A DNA stretch of 60,221 nucleotides from Clostridia bacterium (GTDB taxonomy: Bacteria > Bacillota > Clostridia > Christensenellales > Borkfalkiaceae): NCBI GenBank assembly GCA_017471785.1, contig JAFURP010000018.1, forward strand, positions 1 through 60,221. Direction: 5' to 3'. The translations under genes were made by a program, and so were the position numbers. Within the stretch, counting starts at the first letter, position 1; the number at the start of each line of letters is the position of its first letter. Of the stretch, positions 53,070-60,221 are shown in pieces. Under the pieces are notes generated by a model that had not been told where the DNA came from, did not search any database, and worked only from the letters and a program-made list of their open reading frames with translations.

Positions 53070-53206
53070 GAATAGGGAATAAGTGCGGTAGGATTTATAT
53101 GAGATTGCCACGTAGCTAAAGCTGAGGGCAATGACAATAGTAAGAAGGTTGAGCGCAACGACGTTTTGAACGCAACGAAGAAATGCGAAGTATATACGTC
53201 GTTTTT
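53070..53206. repeat. R2 repeat plus remnant of R1 upstream of thiT
   Basis: GTGCGGTAGGATTTATATGAG, GATTGCCACGTAGCTAAAG, GGGCAATGACA (R2), then a short R1-like end: AACGACG (about 53157) pairs with CGTCGTT (53197-53203) around GAACGCAACGAAG. Not at a stop codon. Confidence 0.65.
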
Positions 53207-53208
53207 GC

Positions 53209-53237
53209 TTGACAAACGCGCTCGTTTGGTTTATACT
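53209..53237 (+). promoter_or_regulatory. thiT promoter
   Basis: TTGACA, 17 bp, TATACT, about 20 bases before the riboswitch. Confidence 0.85.
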
Positions 53238-53254
53238 GTAATTACTAAAATTTA

Positions 53255-53340
53255 ATTATCCGTCGTGGGTGCCTACAAGGGCTGAGATTATACCATTTGA
53301 ATCGGCAGGGTAATACCTGAGCGAGAGATCGATAACCGTT
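53255..53340 (+). promoter_or_regulatory. TPP (THI-box) riboswitch
   Basis: P1 TTATC (53255-53259) / GATAA (53331-53335); conserved GGGTGC (53267-53272), GGCTGAGA (53280-53287) and GGTAATACCTGAGCGAGAGA (starting 53309). It senses thiamine pyrophosphate, followed by a terminator before thiT. Confidence 0.93.
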
Positions 53341-53380
53341 TTTTCTCCGAGCGTTTTGCGCTTGGGTGGAAAAGGCTTTG

Positions 53381-53420
53381 CGCCCGTGCTAAAGAGTTGC
53401 TTCGGGGCGTTTTTCTTTTT
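53381..53420 (+). terminator. riboswitch-controlled terminator
   Basis: CGCCC / GGGGCG stem followed by TTTTTCTTTTT, between the TPP aptamer and the thiT ribosome site; expected to form when TPP is bound. Confidence 0.75.
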
Positions 53421-53456
53421 CCGAAAACACGTGCGGCGGAGAAAGGAGGTATTTTT

Positions 53457-54188
53457 ATGTTTCTCTATTCCCTGCTCGAAGTTTCCGAGCAAACCACCAA
53501 CGTCGTGAAATGGGCGTCCGTGATCGGCGTGGTACTCGTTTTAGCCGCGATCGCGTTGATCGGCTTTTTGAAAAACGGCAAAAGATGGGACGCGAAAAAG
53601 CTCGCGTTCGCCGGTATTTGCGTTTCCATGTCCTTTACGCTCGCGGTGATCAAGTTCAGCCCCGTGCAATACGGCGGCTCGATCACGCTCGCGTCCTTCG
53701 TGCCCATTCTTATCTTCGCGTACGTGTACGGCGCGGCGGACGGGCTGTTGATCGGGCTTATCCACGGGCTTTTGAACTTTATCGAGGACCCGTATATCCT
53801 TACCCCCGCTACCTTCGTGTTCGATTACCTGCTCGCGTTTATGAGCGTGGGGGCGATGGGCTTTTTCGGAAAGCTGAAGCGCAAAGAAAAGGGTTGTATG
53901 CCCGTCGTTTGGGGGTGCGTAGCCGTGTTTTCCCTGCGATTTATATCGCACCTCGTATCGGGTATGATCTTCTTTGCTCAGGACGCCGTTTGGGTAAGCT
54001 TCCCCGATTGGGCGGTGGGCAACGCGTTTATCTACTCGTTTATTTATCAATGCGTTTACGTGCCCGCGGACGCGTTGATCGCAACGGCGGTGTTGATCGC
54101 CCTTTGCAAAACGGGCGTTTTGGATACGCTCGCCGCGATGATGACGCCCAAAAAAGCGGTGCAAAAAACGGAGGAAGATCCTCAATAA
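53457..54188 (+). CDS. thiT: ECF thiamine transporter S component ThiT
   Basis: 243 aa, about six helices plus an extra N-terminal helix. Substrate-binding subunit of an ECF transporter. YGGSITLASFVPILIFAYVYG, GLIHGLLNFIEDPYI and LTPATFVFDYLLAFMSVG are ThiT hallmarks. The start at 53457 has AAAGGAGG upstream; the TPP riboswitch confirms the substrate. EcfA/EcfT must be elsewhere. Its 3' end overlaps the converging rimM by 7 bp. Confidence 0.94.
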   Translation: MFLYSLLEVSEQTTNVVKWASVIGVVLVLAAIALIGFLKNGKRWDAKKLAFAGICVSMSFTLAVIKFSPVQYGGSITLASFVPILIFAYVYGAADGLLIGLIHGLLNFIEDPYILTPATFVFDYLLAFMSVGAMGFFGKLKRKEKGCMPVVWGCVAVFSLRFISHLVSGMIFFAQDAVWVSFPDWAVGNAFIYSFIYQCVYVPADALIATAVLIALCKTGVLDTLAAMMTPKKAVQKTEEDPQ

Positions 54189-54682
54189 ACGGCGATCTCG
54201 TCGAATATCTTTTTATCGACGATCAGCTTTCCGTTTTCGAAATCGACCGTTTTGATAACGCCTTTTACGGCAGGAAAGAGTACGCTCTTTCCTGCTTTTT
54301 CTATCGTGTAGATATCGGAGGAAAGGAGGTTGATATCCTTGACCGTGCCGAGCACCTCCCCCTCCTCCGTTTCGCAGGAAAGACCGATGATATCGACGAT
54401 ATAATACTGTCCCTCCTCCAACGGGGGCGCGTCGTCCCGCTCGCCCTCTAAGATTTTACCGCGGAAAAGCTCGGCGGCGTTGCGATCGGGAATACCGCGC
54501 AAGCCTATATACGCCGCGCCGTCCGTGCCGACGCGGTAGGATAAAATTTTATAGGGCTTGTCGTCGATATACACCGTTTTGAAGCTTTTTACGTCCTCGG
54601 GGAAATCGGTGAAGGTCTTGATCTTCAGCTCTCCGCGTATCCCCTGCGGTTTTAATACCTCGGCGATCGTCAATCGTTGCAT
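54182..54682 (-). CDS. rimM: 16S rRNA processing protein RimM
   Basis: 166 aa. Assists 30S head assembly and binds S19. Seen: LTIAEVLKPQGIRGELKIKTFTDFPE (RimM N domain) and PRC-barrel QYYIVDIIGLSCETEEGEVLGTVKDI. SD GGAG. Follows khpA after an intrinsic terminator. Confidence 0.94.
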   Translation of the reverse strand: MQRLTIAEVLKPQGIRGELKIKTFTDFPEDVKSFKTVYIDDKPYKILSYRVGTDGAAYIGLRGIPDRNAAELFRGKILEGERDDAPPLEEGQYYIVDIIGLSCETEEGEVLGTVKDINLLSSDIYTIEKAGKSVLFPAVKGVIKTVDFENGKLIVDKKIFDEIAVY

Positions 54683-54706
54683 GGTTTACTCCTTTTTTGA
54701 AAAAGC

Positions 54707-54737
54707 CAAAAAAAGGCTTCCGCGTGAAAGCCTTTTT
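54707..54737 (-). terminator. terminator between khpA and rimM
   Basis: AAAAAGGCTT / AAGCCTTTTT hairpin with T7 on the minus strand, 20 bases past khpA. Confidence 0.75.
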
Positions 54738-54755
54738 ATTTTACCGCCGTCGTCG

Positions 54756-55025
54756 TTATTCTTCGTCCGCGTCAACGTCCACGGCGTCACCGCCGCGTTC
54801 GCGGATCTCGATAACGTAGCGTTTTTCGCGCGCAGGGGTCGCCGCGCGTACGATCGTACGCATCGCTTTGGCGATCTTGCCCTGCTTGCCGATCACCTTA
54901 CCCATATCCGACGAGGACAGGGTGATCGTGACCTCGATCACGCGATCCTTTTCCTTGACCGCGTATTCGACGCTTTCTTTATCCTCGGCAAACTGACCGA
55001 CGATGTATTTGATCAAATCCAACAT
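54756..55025 (-). CDS. khpA: KH-domain RNA-binding protein KhpA
   Basis: 89 aa. Single KH domain with GKVIGKQGKIAKAMRTIVRA (GxxG loop). KhpA partners with KhpB/Jag as a global RNA chaperone and in cell-size control in other Firmicutes. Acidic C-terminus. Normal position after rpsP, though R1 copy H separates them. Confidence 0.93.
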   Translation of the reverse strand: MLDLIKYIVGQFAEDKESVEYAVKEKDRVIEVTITLSSSDMGKVIGKQGKIAKAMRTIVRAATPAREKRYVIEIRERGGDAVDVDADEE

Positions 55026-55069
55026 TGTTTTTTCTCCTAGCGGAATAATTAGAATGAGCTTGGCGCGCC

Positions 55070-55113
55070 ACCTACAGTGGCTTGGCTACGCCAAATAGCT
55101 AAAGCCGAGCGAA
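55070..55113. repeat. partial R2 repeat
   Basis: TTGGCTACGCCAAATAGC and AAAGCCGAGCGAAG, joined to R1 copy H. Confidence 0.65.
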
Positions 55114-55114
55114 G

Positions 55115-55249
55115 TAAAAATGCGGAAAGTGCGGCAGTTTGCCGCAAACGGCGGGTTGCACCCGAAAGGAGATTTACTTTTAGTAAACGAGTGAGGGTGC
55201 GTTCCGATTTTGCGGATAAGACGCCGTGCTATACGCGTTTTTATTTTTA
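55115..55249 (-). repeat. R1 structured element, copy H (3' end of rpsP)
   Basis: Outer TAAAAATGCG (55115-55124) / CGCGTTTTTA (55234-55243, one G-T pair). Middle GCACCC (55158-55163) / GGGTGC (55195-55200). Inner TTTAC (55173-55177) / GTAAA (55183-55187). Extra hairpin GCGGCA / TGCCGC. The rpsP stop follows the outer stem by a few bases. Confidence 0.8.
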
Positions 55250-55540
55250 GTCGGCTTTCTTCTTACCCTTCGTCTTGGACGGGCTAAGCTTCGCGGATTT
55301 CTCCATAGCACCCGTTTTAACGAGAAGGCTCTTTACCGTTTCCGTGGGTTGAACGCCCTTCGCAAGCCAGCTTTTCGCTTTCTCTACGTCGACGTCAAGC
55401 GCAACGGGGTTTGCCGTAGGGTTGTAGTGACCGACGCAGTCGATATACTCGCCCGTCATTGCCTTTCTGCTGTCTACTACGACGACACGGTAGATAGGGT
55501 TCTTCTTGTCACCCATTCTAAAAAGTCTCATTTTTACCAT
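55247..55540 (-). CDS. rpsP: 30S ribosomal protein S16
   Basis: 97 aa. MVKMRLFRMGDKKNPIYRVVVVDSR is the family start (split VKMRLFRMG / KNPIYRVVVVD); ends Lys-rich. SD GGAGG. After ffh in the ylxM-ffh-rpsP-khpA-rimM series. Confidence 0.96.
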   Translation of the reverse strand: MVKMRLFRMGDKKNPIYRVVVVDSRKAMTGEYIDCVGHYNPTANPVALDVDVEKAKSWLAKGVQPTETVKSLLVKTGAMEKSAKLSPSKTKGKKKAD

Positions 55541-55639
55541 AATTTTATACCTCCAATAGTATATATAAAAAATTTTTTTGTTTTTATTATTGTTGTCGTA
55601 TTTACGTTTGCAACGACCATTCGAAGCTATATGCCGTTT

Positions 55640-56959
55640 TTAGAAGGGTAAGCGGAATTTGCCCCTACCGCCTTTTAACTGTTTCATCAATTGCTTGGTT
55701 TGGTCGAATTGCTTTAAGAGCTGATTGACGTCCTGTACCGTCGTGCCCGAGCCAGCCGCGATACGGCGCTTTCTCTTGCTGTCGATGATCGAGGGGTTGT
55801 CGCGCTCCGCTTTGGTCATCGAAAGAATGATCGCCTTGGTGCGCTCGATACGCTTTTCGTCGATATCTCCGTCGTTTACCTTGAGCTTGCCAGCCCCGGG
55901 GAGCATGGAAAGCATCGCTTGCGCGCCGCCCATCTTTTTCATCATGGAAAACTGCTCCAAATAGTCGGAAAGGGTGAACGAGTTGGCAAGCATTTTTTGT
56001 TGCATTTTTTTCGCGTCTTCTTCCGTGATCGCCTGCTGCGCTTTTTCGATCAGGGAAAGCACGTCGCCCATACCCAAGATACGGGAAGCCATACGGTCGG
56101 GATAGAAAGGCTCCAAATCGGTGAGCTTTTCGCCCACGCCGATAAATTTGATGGGCTTGCCCGTTACCGCCTTGATGGAAAGGCAGGCGCCGCCGCGCGT
56201 GTCGCCGTCCAGCTTGGTCAAGATCACGCCCGTTACTTCCAAGCGCGCATTGAAGGTTTCCGCGACGTTGACCGCCTCTTGTCCCGTCATCGCGTCTACG
56301 ACGAGCAGGGTTTCGGTGACCTCCACTTCCTTTTTGATATTTTCCAGCTCTTGCATGAGCGTTTCGTCTATCTGCAATCTACCCGCGGTGTCCAAAACTA
56401 CCGTATCGTAGCCCATCGATCTTGCGTATTCGATCGCCTGCTTCGCCGTTTTTACGGGGCTTTGCGTACCCTTTTCGAATACCTCCACCTGCGCGTTTTT
56501 ACCGACGACTTGGAGCTGCGTGATCGCTGCCGGACGGTAGATATCCCCTGCGACGAGCAAGGGCTTTTTGCCCTGTTTTTTAAGCTGCACGGCGAGCTTG
56601 CCGCAAAGGGTGGTTTTCCCCGCGCCCTGCAAGCCGCACATCATGATCACCGTCGGGAGCTTGGACGATACTTCCAGCTTGGCGTTTTTCGAGCCCATCA
56701 GCTCGATCAATTCCTCGTTGACGATCTTGATCACCTGCTGCGCCGGATTGAGGGAGGACAAAATTTCCTGTCCCACCGCCTTTTCCGAGACCTCCGCGAT
56801 AAACTGCTTGGCTACGCGTAAGTTTACGTCCGCTTCCAACAGCGCCACGCGCACCTCGCGCATTGCCGTACGGATCTCCAATTCCGTCAGCTTGCCGCGC
56901 TTGGTGAGCTTGGAAAATATATGGTTTAATCTTTCCGATAAAGACCCGAATAATGCCAT
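55640..56959 (-). CDS. ffh: signal recognition particle protein Ffh
   Basis: 439 aa. SRP54 homologue binding signal peptides and 4.5S RNA. N domain; G domain with GLQGAGKTTLCGKLA, DIYRPAAITQL, DTAGRLQID and TKLDGDTRGG; Met-rich M domain (KKMQQKMLANSFTLSDYLEQ ... RIAAGSGTTVQDVNQLLKQF). SD GGAG. Directly after ylxM (9 bases). Confidence 0.96.
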   Translation of the reverse strand: MALFGSLSERLNHIFSKLTKRGKLTELEIRTAMREVRVALLEADVNLRVAKQFIAEVSEKAVGQEILSSLNPAQQVIKIVNEELIELMGSKNAKLEVSSKLPTVIMMCGLQGAGKTTLCGKLAVQLKKQGKKPLLVAGDIYRPAAITQLQVVGKNAQVEVFEKGTQSPVKTAKQAIEYARSMGYDTVVLDTAGRLQIDETLMQELENIKKEVEVTETLLVVDAMTGQEAVNVAETFNARLEVTGVILTKLDGDTRGGACLSIKAVTGKPIKFIGVGEKLTDLEPFYPDRMASRILGMGDVLSLIEKAQQAITEEDAKKMQQKMLANSFTLSDYLEQFSMMKKMGGAQAMLSMLPGAGKLKVNDGDIDEKRIERTKAIILSMTKAERDNPSIIDSKRKRRIAAGSGTTVQDVNQLLKQFDQTKQLMKQLKGGRGKFRLPF

Positions 56960-56968
56960 TTTCGCTCC

Positions 56969-57244
56969 TTATTGCTCTCCGTTCGTATCCGCCCCGTTTT
57001 CCAAGCGGCTCGTCAGCTCGTCCAGCGTTCGTAAAAAGCCGAGCTTTTCCTCGTATTTTTCCAGCTGCTTTCTACATTTGCTCAAACAATCGGAAACGCT
57101 TTGACGGGATACGCCCTTTTGCTCGGCGATCTCGCCCAGCGAGAGATCGTAGTTGAAATACAGATCGGTGATCTCCCGTTGCTTTGCCGTAAGCAGCGGA
57201 GAGTAGGCGTCCCAAAGCCGAAGAAATTGCAAATCGTCTTTCAT
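56969..57244 (-). CDS. ylxM: YlxM/p13-family HTH protein (UPF0122)
   Basis: 91 aa from ATG 57244 (AGGAGG upstream). Sigma-70 region 4-like HTH: LTAKQREITDLYFNYDLSLGEIAEQKGVSRQSVSDCL (shown as signature; HTH at about 20-60). It modulates SRP in streptococci. Operon ylxM-ffh. Confidence 0.93.
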   Translation of the reverse strand: MKDDLQFLRLWDAYSPLLTAKQREITDLYFNYDLSLGEIAEQKGVSRQSVSDCLSKCRKQLEKYEEKLGFLRTLDELTSRLENGADTNGEQ

Positions 57245-57270
57245 ATCCCCCTCCTCCTTACGCACGCTCT

Positions 57271-57319
57271 ATTATACCCCATAAAAACGCGCCTGTCAAG
57301 CATTTTTACTTGACAGGCG
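57271..57319 (-). promoter_or_regulatory. ylxM promoter embedded in the rseP terminator
   Basis: TTGACA (57294-57299), 17 bp, TATAAT (57271-57276), a consensus sigma-A promoter. The -35 lies within an 11-bp terminator stem, CGCCTGTCAAG (57290-57300) / CTTGACAGGCG (57309-57319), which ends rseP transcription. Confidence 0.85.
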
Positions 57320-57328
57320 TAAGTTTTT

Positions 57329-58537
57329 TCAAAATAGTTGTAGCAGATCGACGAGTATGGCAAAGGCGAAAAGGAAGATGATGCCGATAAAGTGGATCAT
57401 CGTTTCCACCTTGCGATTGACGGGCTTTTTTCGTATCCATTCGATCAGGCAAAAGATCACCTTACAGCCGTCGAGGGCGGGTATAGGCAGGAGGTTGAAC
57501 ACCGCCAAATTGACCCCGATAAACGCCGCGATATTGAGGAAGGAGAACCAACCGCTCGCCGCTGCCTCCGACGTGACCTTGATGGTCGTGACCGGCCCGC
57601 CCATCGCGTCCAAGCCGAGCTTACCCGTCAAAAGCTCCCCGAGCGAGCGGAGCACGGTGCCGCCGATCTTGAACGAGTAGGCAAAGGAGCTGCCGATCGT
57701 TTGGAAAAAGCCCTCCTTTTCCGTCGTGGTACGTAAGGAGTAGACGCCGAGCGCGTGGAGCAGGGCGTCCGTGTCCGACATATTGGCAAAGCTTACGTCT
57801 TGGGCAAGGACGAGCATAAGCTCCGTTTCCTCGCCGTCCCGAAGCACGACGATAGGCACGCTCTCCCCTGCTTTTTTGCCGTCGAGCGCGTCGATATAGT
57901 CGGTGATCATATACAAATTATCCCCGTCTATTTGTAAAACGATATCCCCCGTTTGCAAAGGGGTCGTAGTCGTCGGCGCGTCCCTGTCCTCGGGGTATTC
58001 CACCGTTACGCGGTAGAGAGGTCTGCCCACGGTGGCAAACATCAAAATAATCAAAAACAGGGCGAGGATATAATTCATCGTCGCGCCCGCGATAAGGACG
58101 AGGATACGCTTCCAAGGGGGTTGGTCGTTGAAGCGCTCGCCCTTGGGCTCGGGATATTCCTCCGCCGACGCTTCCTCGACGGGCGTTTCCTCGTTCTTTG
58201 CTTGCGGCGCGGGATAGTCGGCGAAGGGAGGGTCTTCTCCCTCTGCTTTTTTCGTATCCTCCTCGTATTCGTCCTCGCCGTCAAAGGCGCAATAGCCGCC
58301 CAAGGGGACGATACGCACGGCGAAAAGCTCGCCCGTTTTTTTACTGCGTTTTTTGAAGATCGCAGGTCCGAAGCCGACGGAAAATTCGTTGATCTTGAAG
58401 CCGAGAAGCTTGCCGACGATATAGTGTCCGAATTCGTGTACGGTCACCATAGCCAGCAAAATGACGATGGCAAGGACTACGCCGCCCACCGTTTTCATTA
58501 CGCTTGCAAAGTCCAATAAATTTGCTGTGAGATCCAA
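57329..58537 (-). CDS. rseP: RIP-type zinc metalloprotease RseP/RasP
   Basis: 402 aa. Intramembrane site-2 protease (M50B) that clips anti-sigma factors and signal-peptide remnants. HEFGH (about residue 34-38), one PDZ domain, and the second metal motif NLLPIPALDGCKV. A 70-residue acidic Pro/Glu-rich insert (about 87-140) before the second helix is unusual. The start is TTG with GAGGG 7 bases upstream. Follows dxr; cdsA-dxr-rseP is the usual order. Confidence 0.93.
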   Translation of the reverse strand: MDLTANLLDFASVMKTVGGVVLAIVILLAMVTVHEFGHYIVGKLLGFKINEFSVGFGPAIFKKRSKKTGELFAVRIVPLGGYCAFDGEDEYEEDTKKAEGEDPPFADYPAPQAKNEETPVEEASAEEYPEPKGERFNDQPPWKRILVLIAGATMNYILALFLIILMFATVGRPLYRVTVEYPEDRDAPTTTTPLQTGDIVLQIDGDNLYMITDYIDALDGKKAGESVPIVVLRDGEETELMLVLAQDVSFANMSDTDALLHALGVYSLRTTTEKEGFFQTIGSSFAYSFKIGGTVLRSLGELLTGKLGLDAMGGPVTTIKVTSEAAASGWFSFLNIAAFIGVNLAVFNLLPIPALDGCKVIFCLIEWIRKKPVNRKVETMIHFIGIIFLFAFAILVDLLQLF

Positions 58538-58587
58538 TCTTTTACCCTCTTATTTTTGAATTTTCTCCGCTTCCGTATTCCGATCCT

Positions 58588-59730
58588 TTATCCGTTGATA
58601 TATTCTCTTGCGAGCGCGCGTGCGCGCGCGTCCGTTTCTTTTAACGCTTCGTAAGTATCCGCTTTCGTTCTTTCCGTTTTGGCAAGCGCGCTTTCGATCG
58701 TTTCCGCGATCCCCAAGAAAGGAAGCCTGCCCTGCAAAAAGGCGTGGACCGCCACCTCGCCCGCGCCGTTGAGCGCGCAGGGGTAGTTATCCCCCTCCTC
58801 GAGCGCGGTGAGCGCCAAGTCGTAGCAGGGGAAGTCTTTTCTTATCAAGGGCAAAAAGCGCAGCGTGCCGAGCGTATTGAAATCGAGCGGCTTTAACGCG
58901 CAATCCAAGCGGTTCGGATAGGTGAGTGCGAGCTGTATGGGGAGCTCCATCGTGGGGTAGCTCATTTGCGCGAGGATACTGCAATCGTCGAACTCCACGA
59001 GGGAATGGACGATACTCTCCCGTTGCACCACCGTATCGATCTTTTCGAGCGGACAATCGTACAGCCATTTCGCTTCGATCACCTCAAAGCCCTTATTGAG
59101 CAGGGTTGCCGAGTCTATCGTAATCTTCGCGCCCATATTCCAAGTGGGGTGCTTGAGCGCGGACGCGGGGGTGACTTTTTCGAGCCGTTCTTTCGTATAG
59201 CCGTAGAAAGGTCCGCCGCTCGCGGTGATGATCAGTCGTCTGAAAGGCGCGTCCTTGCGGAAGGAAAGGGCTTGCCAAAGCGCCGAATGCTCGCTGTCTA
59301 CGGGCATTAGATCGATACCTGCCCCCTTGCTTTCGCGCATGACGAGCTCGCCGCCGCAAACGAGCGTTTCCTTGTTCGCCAAGGCGATATCCTTTTTTAA
59401 GCGGATCGCCTCCAAGGAATATTGCAAGCCCGCAAAGCCCGTCGCCGCGATAAAGGCGGTATCGCCGTAGGCGATCGCCTCCCTTGCCGCCGCTTCGCCG
59501 TAGCCAAAGCGGGTGCAGCTCGGAATTTGCGAGGCGATCTTTTTGCCCGCTTCCTCGTTTACGAGGGCGGCAAATTTGGGCTTAAACTCCCTAACTTGCG
59601 CTAAAAACGCTTCCGCGGAAGCGTTTGCGACGATGCTTTCGATTTTGAAGTTATCGGGGTGACGGCGTACGACCGCACATACCTGCGTGCCGATAGAACC
59701 CGTCGAGCCGATGAGGGAAATGGTCTTCAT
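58588..59730 (-). CDS. dxr: 1-deoxy-D-xylulose-5-phosphate reductoisomerase
   Basis: 380 aa. Second step of the MEP isoprenoid pathway, NADPH-dependent. IGSTGSIGTQ (NADPH-binding), ALANKETLVCGGEL, MPVDSEHSALWQ and HPTWNMGAKITIDSATLLNKG (metal/substrate site). SD AGGA. Between cdsA and rseP, which need its downstream lipid carriers only indirectly. Confidence 0.96.
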   Translation of the reverse strand: MKTISLIGSTGSIGTQVCAVVRRHPDNFKIESIVANASAEAFLAQVREFKPKFAALVNEEAGKKIASQIPSCTRFGYGEAAAREAIAYGDTAFIAATGFAGLQYSLEAIRLKKDIALANKETLVCGGELVMRESKGAGIDLMPVDSEHSALWQALSFRKDAPFRRLIITASGGPFYGYTKERLEKVTPASALKHPTWNMGAKITIDSATLLNKGFEVIEAKWLYDCPLEKIDTVVQRESIVHSLVEFDDCSILAQMSYPTMELPIQLALTYPNRLDCALKPLDFNTLGTLRFLPLIRKDFPCYDLALTALEEGDNYPCALNGAGEVAVHAFLQGRLPFLGIAETIESALAKTERTKADTYEALKETDARARALAREYING

Positions 59731-59740
59731 CCGTTCGTTC

Positions 59741-60221
59741 CTATGCCAAAAGTATGATAAACGAATAGGCGAGGTATACCGCGCCGCAGGCGAACAGCGT
59801 ACCGTCGATCCTATCCAAAATGCCGCCGTGCCCCGGCATGATATTGCCCATGTCCTTGAGCCCGACCTTGCGTTTGATACAGCTTTCGACGAGGTCGCCG
59901 AATTCGTTCGCCGCCGCCGCCAAGAAGCCGATCGCCAAGTATACCGAAAGCCAAATATGCATATCGATAAACGAGCCGACGAACAGCCAATTGTATACGA
60001 AATATAAAATGCCTGCGCCGACCGCGCCGCCGATCAATCCGCCGATCGCGCCGACGATCGTCTTGTTCGGGCTGATGGTAGGCGCCATCTTCGCGGGGAA
60101 GAATTTGCCCAAGAATTTGCCGAACAGGAACGCGAGCGTATCCGATACAGGCGAAACGACGAAGATCATTAAAATAAGCAGGTCGGAGTTGAAGCCGATC
60201 TCCGCAAGCCGTTCGGAGGAT
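59741..60221 (-). CDS. cdsA: phosphatidate cytidylyltransferase CdsA (5' part beyond the window)
   Basis: The C-terminal 159 residues are present; the frame stays open to the window edge. It makes CDP-diacylglycerol for phospholipids in the membrane. SPVSDTLAFLFGKFLGK, SPNKTIVGAIGG and the signature GDLVESCIKRKVGLKDMGN followed by MPGHGGILDRIDG identify it. The ATG at 60169 is internal, not the start. Confidence 0.95.
   Translation of the reverse strand, partial: SSERLAEIGFNSDLLILMIFVVSPVSDTLAFLFGKFLGKFFPAKMAPTISPNKTIVGAIGGLIGGAVGAGILYFVYNWLFVGSFIDMHIWLSVYLAIGFLAAAANEFGDLVESCIKRKVGLKDMGNIMPGHGGILDRIDGTLFACGAVYLAYSFIILLA

Noticed and set aside
53157..53206. A further full R1 element before thiT
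   Set aside because: Only the distal end and a short outer stem are present, middle and inner stems are missing, and no stop codon adjoins; treated as a remnant.

Overview
The window comes from an endospore-forming, meso-diaminopimelate-type Firmicute of the class Clostridia. The evidence is sigma-E, sigma-G and SpoIIGA, a Firmicutes-style ylxM-ffh and plsX-rnc-smc-ftsY arrangement, and Ddh. Base composition, SD-led genes, dispersed intergenic repeats and a galacto-N-biose phosphorylase fit an uncultured gut clostridium (Christensenellales-like is a guess). Almost everything is chromosomal housekeeping on the minus strand. No tRNA, rRNA, CRISPR array, transposase or prophage was seen.

Layout. 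1-5.7 kb: ddh, purA, a GH112 phosphorylase and queH, mostly single genes with their own sigma-A promoters and terminators. 5.8-7.7 kb (+): an RNA methyltransferase and a membrane protein. 7.7-13.3 kb: sigG, a large BspA-like leucine-rich surface protein, then sigE and spoIIGA. 13.4-22.7 kb: yraN, rnhB, rbgA, trmD, ftsY, smc, rnc and plsX, a ribosome, secretion and chromosome cluster. 23-30 kb: asnS, vanW and recF, with dnaA-mnmG divergent. 30-31.4 kb: an AT-rich two-gene switch (unknown membrane protein plus HTH repressor with three operators). 31.5-46.3 kb: ABC exporter, pnp, rpsO, hemZ, MBL hydrolase, relA, recJ, secF, secD and a yqgF-DUF1292 fusion. 46.4-53 kb: small YtxH-like protein, SLOG protein, flavodoxin, HNH, mutY, an ATPase-like protein, an HtrA-like lipoprotein and an HD hydrolase. 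53.2-60.2 kb: TPP riboswitch-thiT, then rimM, khpA, rpsP, ffh, ylxM, rseP, dxr and cdsA (cut by the window edge).

Most notable: a family of about 100-150 bp structured repeats (called R1 here) sits at the 3' end of minus-strand genes in at least eight places. Each has three nested stems: an outer A-tract/T-tract stem, a middle stem and a small 5-bp hairpin. The sequences of all three stems change between copies while pairing is kept. In seven loci the distal T-tract runs directly into the gene's stop codon (six TAA, one TGA). At asnS the element is tandemly repeated. R1 usually lies next to a second, simpler repeat (R2, GAGATTGCC...CGCAATGACA type).

A second theme is leaderless transcription. 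Four genes (queH, ypsC, the HTH regulator and yqgF) have TATAAT, exactly six bases, then ATG, and no Shine-Dalgarno site at that start. Genes with longer leaders carry normal AGGAG-type sites. Nearly all promoters that could be read use a 17-bp spacer.

All calls are by eye from sequence and family knowledge; no searches or folding programs were run.
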